A stretch of DNA of 14,645 bases from Clostridium sp. CAG:448 (GTDB lineage: Bacteria; Bacillota; Clostridia; Oscillospirales; CAG-272), in contig FR890554.1 of the NCBI GenBank assembly GCA_000433415.1, positions 13,640 through 28,284 of the forward strand, in the 5' to 3' direction. Under the pieces are notes generated by a model. That model had not been told where the DNA came from. It did not search any database and saw only the letters and a list, made by a program, of their open reading frames with translations. The translations under genes were made by a program, and so were the position numbers. Shown piece by piece: positions 12,834 through 14,645 of this stretch (within the stretch, counting starts at the first letter, position 1; each line of letters opens with the position of its first letter).

Positions 12834-14075
12834 ATGCGGAATGATGAGCGACAAACAGATCGTAAGCCGGGTCGGAAAGCGGAAGGCTCCGGTCCACAGC
12901 GCGGCATTGCCATTGCGACCATTGCGCTTTTTCTGGGCGTATTGTTTATATGCGGCATTCTTTTCTGGATTCTTCCCGACAAAGAAAAGTCGGAACAGGA
13001 AAATCGCATGCTCCAGGGACTGCCCGAATGGACGCCGAAGCGTTTCTTTGACGGTGATTTCGGCAATGAGATGAATGCATATTATGCGGACCAGTTTCCC
13101 GCGCGCGACTTTTTGGTCGGGGTCAAGGGGAGCACGGAATTCCTTTTAGGAAAAGGGGAAAACAACGGGGTTTTGCTCGGTAAGAACGGTCAGTTGGCGC
13201 CGCACCTGTTTACCGCCTATATGCAGGACGGCACGGTGGTGCAGGACACGGATTCCTTTGATCCGGATACTGTCCTTGCCGGTTGTGATGCCGTACTGCG
13301 TCTGCGGACGTCGCTGGCGGAGAAGGGCATTCCTTTGACGGTGCTGCTCCCGCCGCGCACCATTGATGTTGCCGCATCTGCATTTTCTTTCCCAACCGAG
13401 GGGAGTGATGCGTTGCACGACGCCGTTTACGGGCATTTGACAGGGGAAGGCGTGATTGATATGACCGCATTCTTCCGGCAAAAGTACGACGCAGGGGAAT
13501 ATGTTTATTACCGTACCGATCACCATTGGACAACCCGGGGGGCTTATTATGCGTACCTGTCCCTGATGGAGTCGTTCGGCATGTCAGAGCAGGTGCTGCC
13601 CGCCGATGATTTTTCCGTCCGGCAGGTGCCCGGTTTTTACGGGACCGCCTGGTCGCGCGCCGGCTTCAAGTTTGTTGAATCCGACACCCTGGAGCTGTGG
13701 ATGCGCGGAAACGAATCGGAATTTGTTGTGCGGGATGAGAAAACGGGTCAAAGCTTTTCCGGCTTTTACAATTTGGAGCTTCTGGAGCAAAAGGACAAAT
13801 ATGCCGCCTTCTTTGACGGGACGCACGGTGTCCTGACCGTAACGAAAACGGGCGGCGAAAAACGTGAAAGACTGTTGATTGTGAAGGATTCCTTCGCAAA
13901 CAGTGTCATGCCCTTTTTGGCACAGCACTTTGACCTGGTTGTCCTGAACCTCTCCGGCAGTGGGGACGAAACCAGAGTCAGCCGATACTGCGAGGAATAC
14001 CAATGCGACCGGGTGCTTCTGCTCTATAATGTTGAAAATGTCGTTTCCTCTCCAAGACTTTCCCGTGTCAAATGA
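12834..14075 (+). CDS. DHHW family protein, AlgJ/AlgX-like O-acetylation partner
   Basis: This 413-residue membrane-anchored extracytoplasmic protein has a basic N-terminus (1-23), one membrane segment (about 24-47) and a large outer domain. The family marker TDHHW lies at 228-232 within YYRTDHHWTTRGAYYAY. An SGNH-like serine element, KDSFANS, is at 351-357, and the entry region has EQENRMLQGLPEW, as in DHHW and AlgX/AlgJ proteins. These partners of MBOAT acyltransferases complete O-acetylation of cell-surface polysaccharide or peptidoglycan outside the membrane; the polymer here is unknown. GGGGAGG at 12817-12823 lies 10 nt before the ATG, and the gene starts 17 nt after the MBOAT stop, so the two form one operon. 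It ends before the terminator at 14099-14135. Confidence 0.9.
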   Translation: MRNDERQTDRKPGRKAEGSGPQRGIAIATIALFLGVLFICGILFWILPDKEKSEQENRMLQGLPEWTPKRFFDGDFGNEMNAYYADQFPARDFLVGVKGSTEFLLGKGENNGVLLGKNGQLAPHLFTAYMQDGTVVQDTDSFDPDTVLAGCDAVLRLRTSLAEKGIPLTVLLPPRTIDVAASAFSFPTEGSDALHDAVYGHLTGEGVIDMTAFFRQKYDAGEYVYYRTDHHWTTRGAYYAYLSLMESFGMSEQVLPADDFSVRQVPGFYGTAWSRAGFKFVESDTLELWMRGNESEFVVRDEKTGQSFSGFYNLELLEQKDKYAAFFDGTHGVLTVTKTGGEKRERLLIVKDSFANSVMPFLAQHFDLVVLNLSGSGDETRVSRYCEEYQCDRVLLLYNVENVVSSPRLSRVK

Positions 14076-14098
14076 GGTGCGGAGCATATAGAATAAAT

Positions 14099-14135
14099 CA
14101 AAACGCAGATCCCAGCGAGGGAATCTGCGTTTTTG
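14099..14135. terminator. Bidirectional terminator between the DHHW gene and fhs
   Basis: ACGCAGAT (14103-14110) pairs with ATCTGCGT (14123-14130), continued by CCC (14111-14113) with GGG (14119-14121), one bulged A and a 5-base loop. It has flanking A and T runs on either side and serves the two converging genes. Confidence 0.88.
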
Positions 14136-14159
14136 CTTCTTGTTTTCCGTAAATACGAA

Positions 14160-14645
14160 TCAGAACAGACCCGTAATTTTTCCGCTTTCATCCACATCGA
14201 TGCGCTCTGCCGCAGGGGATTTGGGCAGACCGGGCATTGTCATGATATCGCCGGTGAGAATGACGACAAATCCGGCGCCTGCACAGACGCGCACGTTTCT
14301 GACCGTGACCGTAAAATCGGAAGGTGCGCCGACTTTGGCAGGGTCATCCGAGAAACTGTACTGTGTTTTTGCGATACAGACCGGGCATTTCCCGAAGCCG
14401 AGCGCTTCCAGTGTCTGCAACTGTTTCTGTGCTGCAGGGAGAACGGTGATGCCGCTTCCGCCGTAGACGCGACGGACAACTGCTTCTGTTTTCTGCGTCA
14501 GTGTCATTTCGTCGGGATAGGAAAAACGGAAATCCGCATGTTTGTTTTCGCACAGCCGGACAACCTCACGTGCCAGATTTTCACCGCCTGCGCCCCCTTC
14601 GGCATGAACGGTAGACAGCACGGCATTGACGCCGAGTGCCGCACA
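14160..14645 (-). CDS. fhs: Formate-tetrahydrofolate ligase, C-terminal part (truncated by window edge)
   Basis: About 161 residues of the C-terminus are visible; the frame is open to the window edge, so the start lies beyond 14645. The enzyme (formyltetrahydrofolate synthetase) joins formate to tetrahydrofolate using ATP, feeding one-carbon metabolism and, in acetogens, the Wood-Ljungdahl pathway. The visible part has the family-typical KTEAVVRRVYGG, GFGKCPVCIAKTQYSFSDDP and the closing stretch GFVVILTGDIMTMPGLPKSP followed by AAERIDVDESGKITGLF. No frameshift is seen. The family is about 555 residues, so some 30 percent is present. It converges on the DHHW gene and shares the terminator at 14099-14135. 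Confidence 0.96.
   Translation of the reverse strand, partial: CAALGVNAVLSTVHAEGGAGGENLAREVVRLCENKHADFRFSYPDEMTLTQKTEAVVRRVYGGSGITVLPAAQKQLQTLEALGFGKCPVCIAKTQYSFSDDPAKVGAPSDFTVTVRNVRVCAGAGFVVILTGDIMTMPGLPKSPAAERIDVDESGKITGLF

Noticed and set aside
1..14645. CRISPR arrays, transposons, phage genes, tRNA or rRNA genes
   Set aside because: No spaced direct repeats, transposase motifs, inverted-repeat ends or recognisable tRNA/rRNA sequence were found by eye.

Overview
The window looks like a stretch of core chromosome from a low-GC-type Gram-positive lineage in the class Clostridia, most likely an uncultured or gut-associated Oscillospirales/Eubacteriales-type organism with moderately high GC. 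This is inferred from lepA-hemW, a DUF1292 (YrzB-type) gene, HPr kinase/phosphorylase, a Clostridia-type tyrosyl-tRNA synthetase, formate-tetrahydrofolate ligase, strong consensus sigma-A promoters with 17-bp spacers, and AGGAGG-type ribosome binding sites. No phage, transposon, CRISPR, tRNA or rRNA gene was seen.

Layout. (1) 1-2231: the 3' part of lepA (EF4), overlapping by one base with hemW. (2) 2277-2664: a consensus promoter and a small acidic DUF1292 protein. (3) 2665-2978: no protein gene. It holds a candidate structured RNA with 6S-like architecture (about 2735-2905) followed by a strong intrinsic terminator at 2925-2965. (4) 2979-3905: a Nudix hydrolase with a C-terminal block of BspA-like leucine-rich repeats, then a terminator. 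(5) 3985-8393: a perfect consensus promoter, a roughly 150-nt leader, and a compact operon of hprK, an Sfp-type phosphopantetheinyl transferase, a DUF5107+TPR protein and a small alpha/beta-hydrolase. Junctions are 1-base overlaps or gaps of 7-16 nt. (6) 8437-9861: a DUF2156 (MprF C-terminal-like) domain fused to a GNAT acetyltransferase, ending at a bidirectional terminator shared with tyrS. (7) 9972-11204 on the minus strand: tyrS, from its own consensus promoter, with a leader too short for a T-box. (8) 11304-14075: a divergent promoter driving an MBOAT O-acyltransferase (AlgI/DltB-like, broken by a frameshift near its 3' end in this sequence) and a DHHW-family (AlgJ/AlgX-like) partner, then a second bidirectional terminator. 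(9) 14160-14645 on the minus strand: the 3' end of fhs.

How the genes work together. lepA/hemW, tyrS and fhs are housekeeping genes for translation, heme or iron-sulfur chaperoning, tRNA charging and one-carbon metabolism. The hprK operon puts a carbon-catabolite-control kinase in front of a DUF5107 protein, which has a sugar-mutarotase-like fold family and TPRs, and a small esterase; a link to carbohydrate handling is inferred, not shown. The MBOAT and DHHW genes form the two-component module known for O-acetylation of extracellular polymers. The most unusual items are the structured RNA in front of the Nudix gene, the Nudix-LRR fusion, the DUF2156-GNAT fusion and the MBOAT frameshift. I see no convincing large undescribed system.
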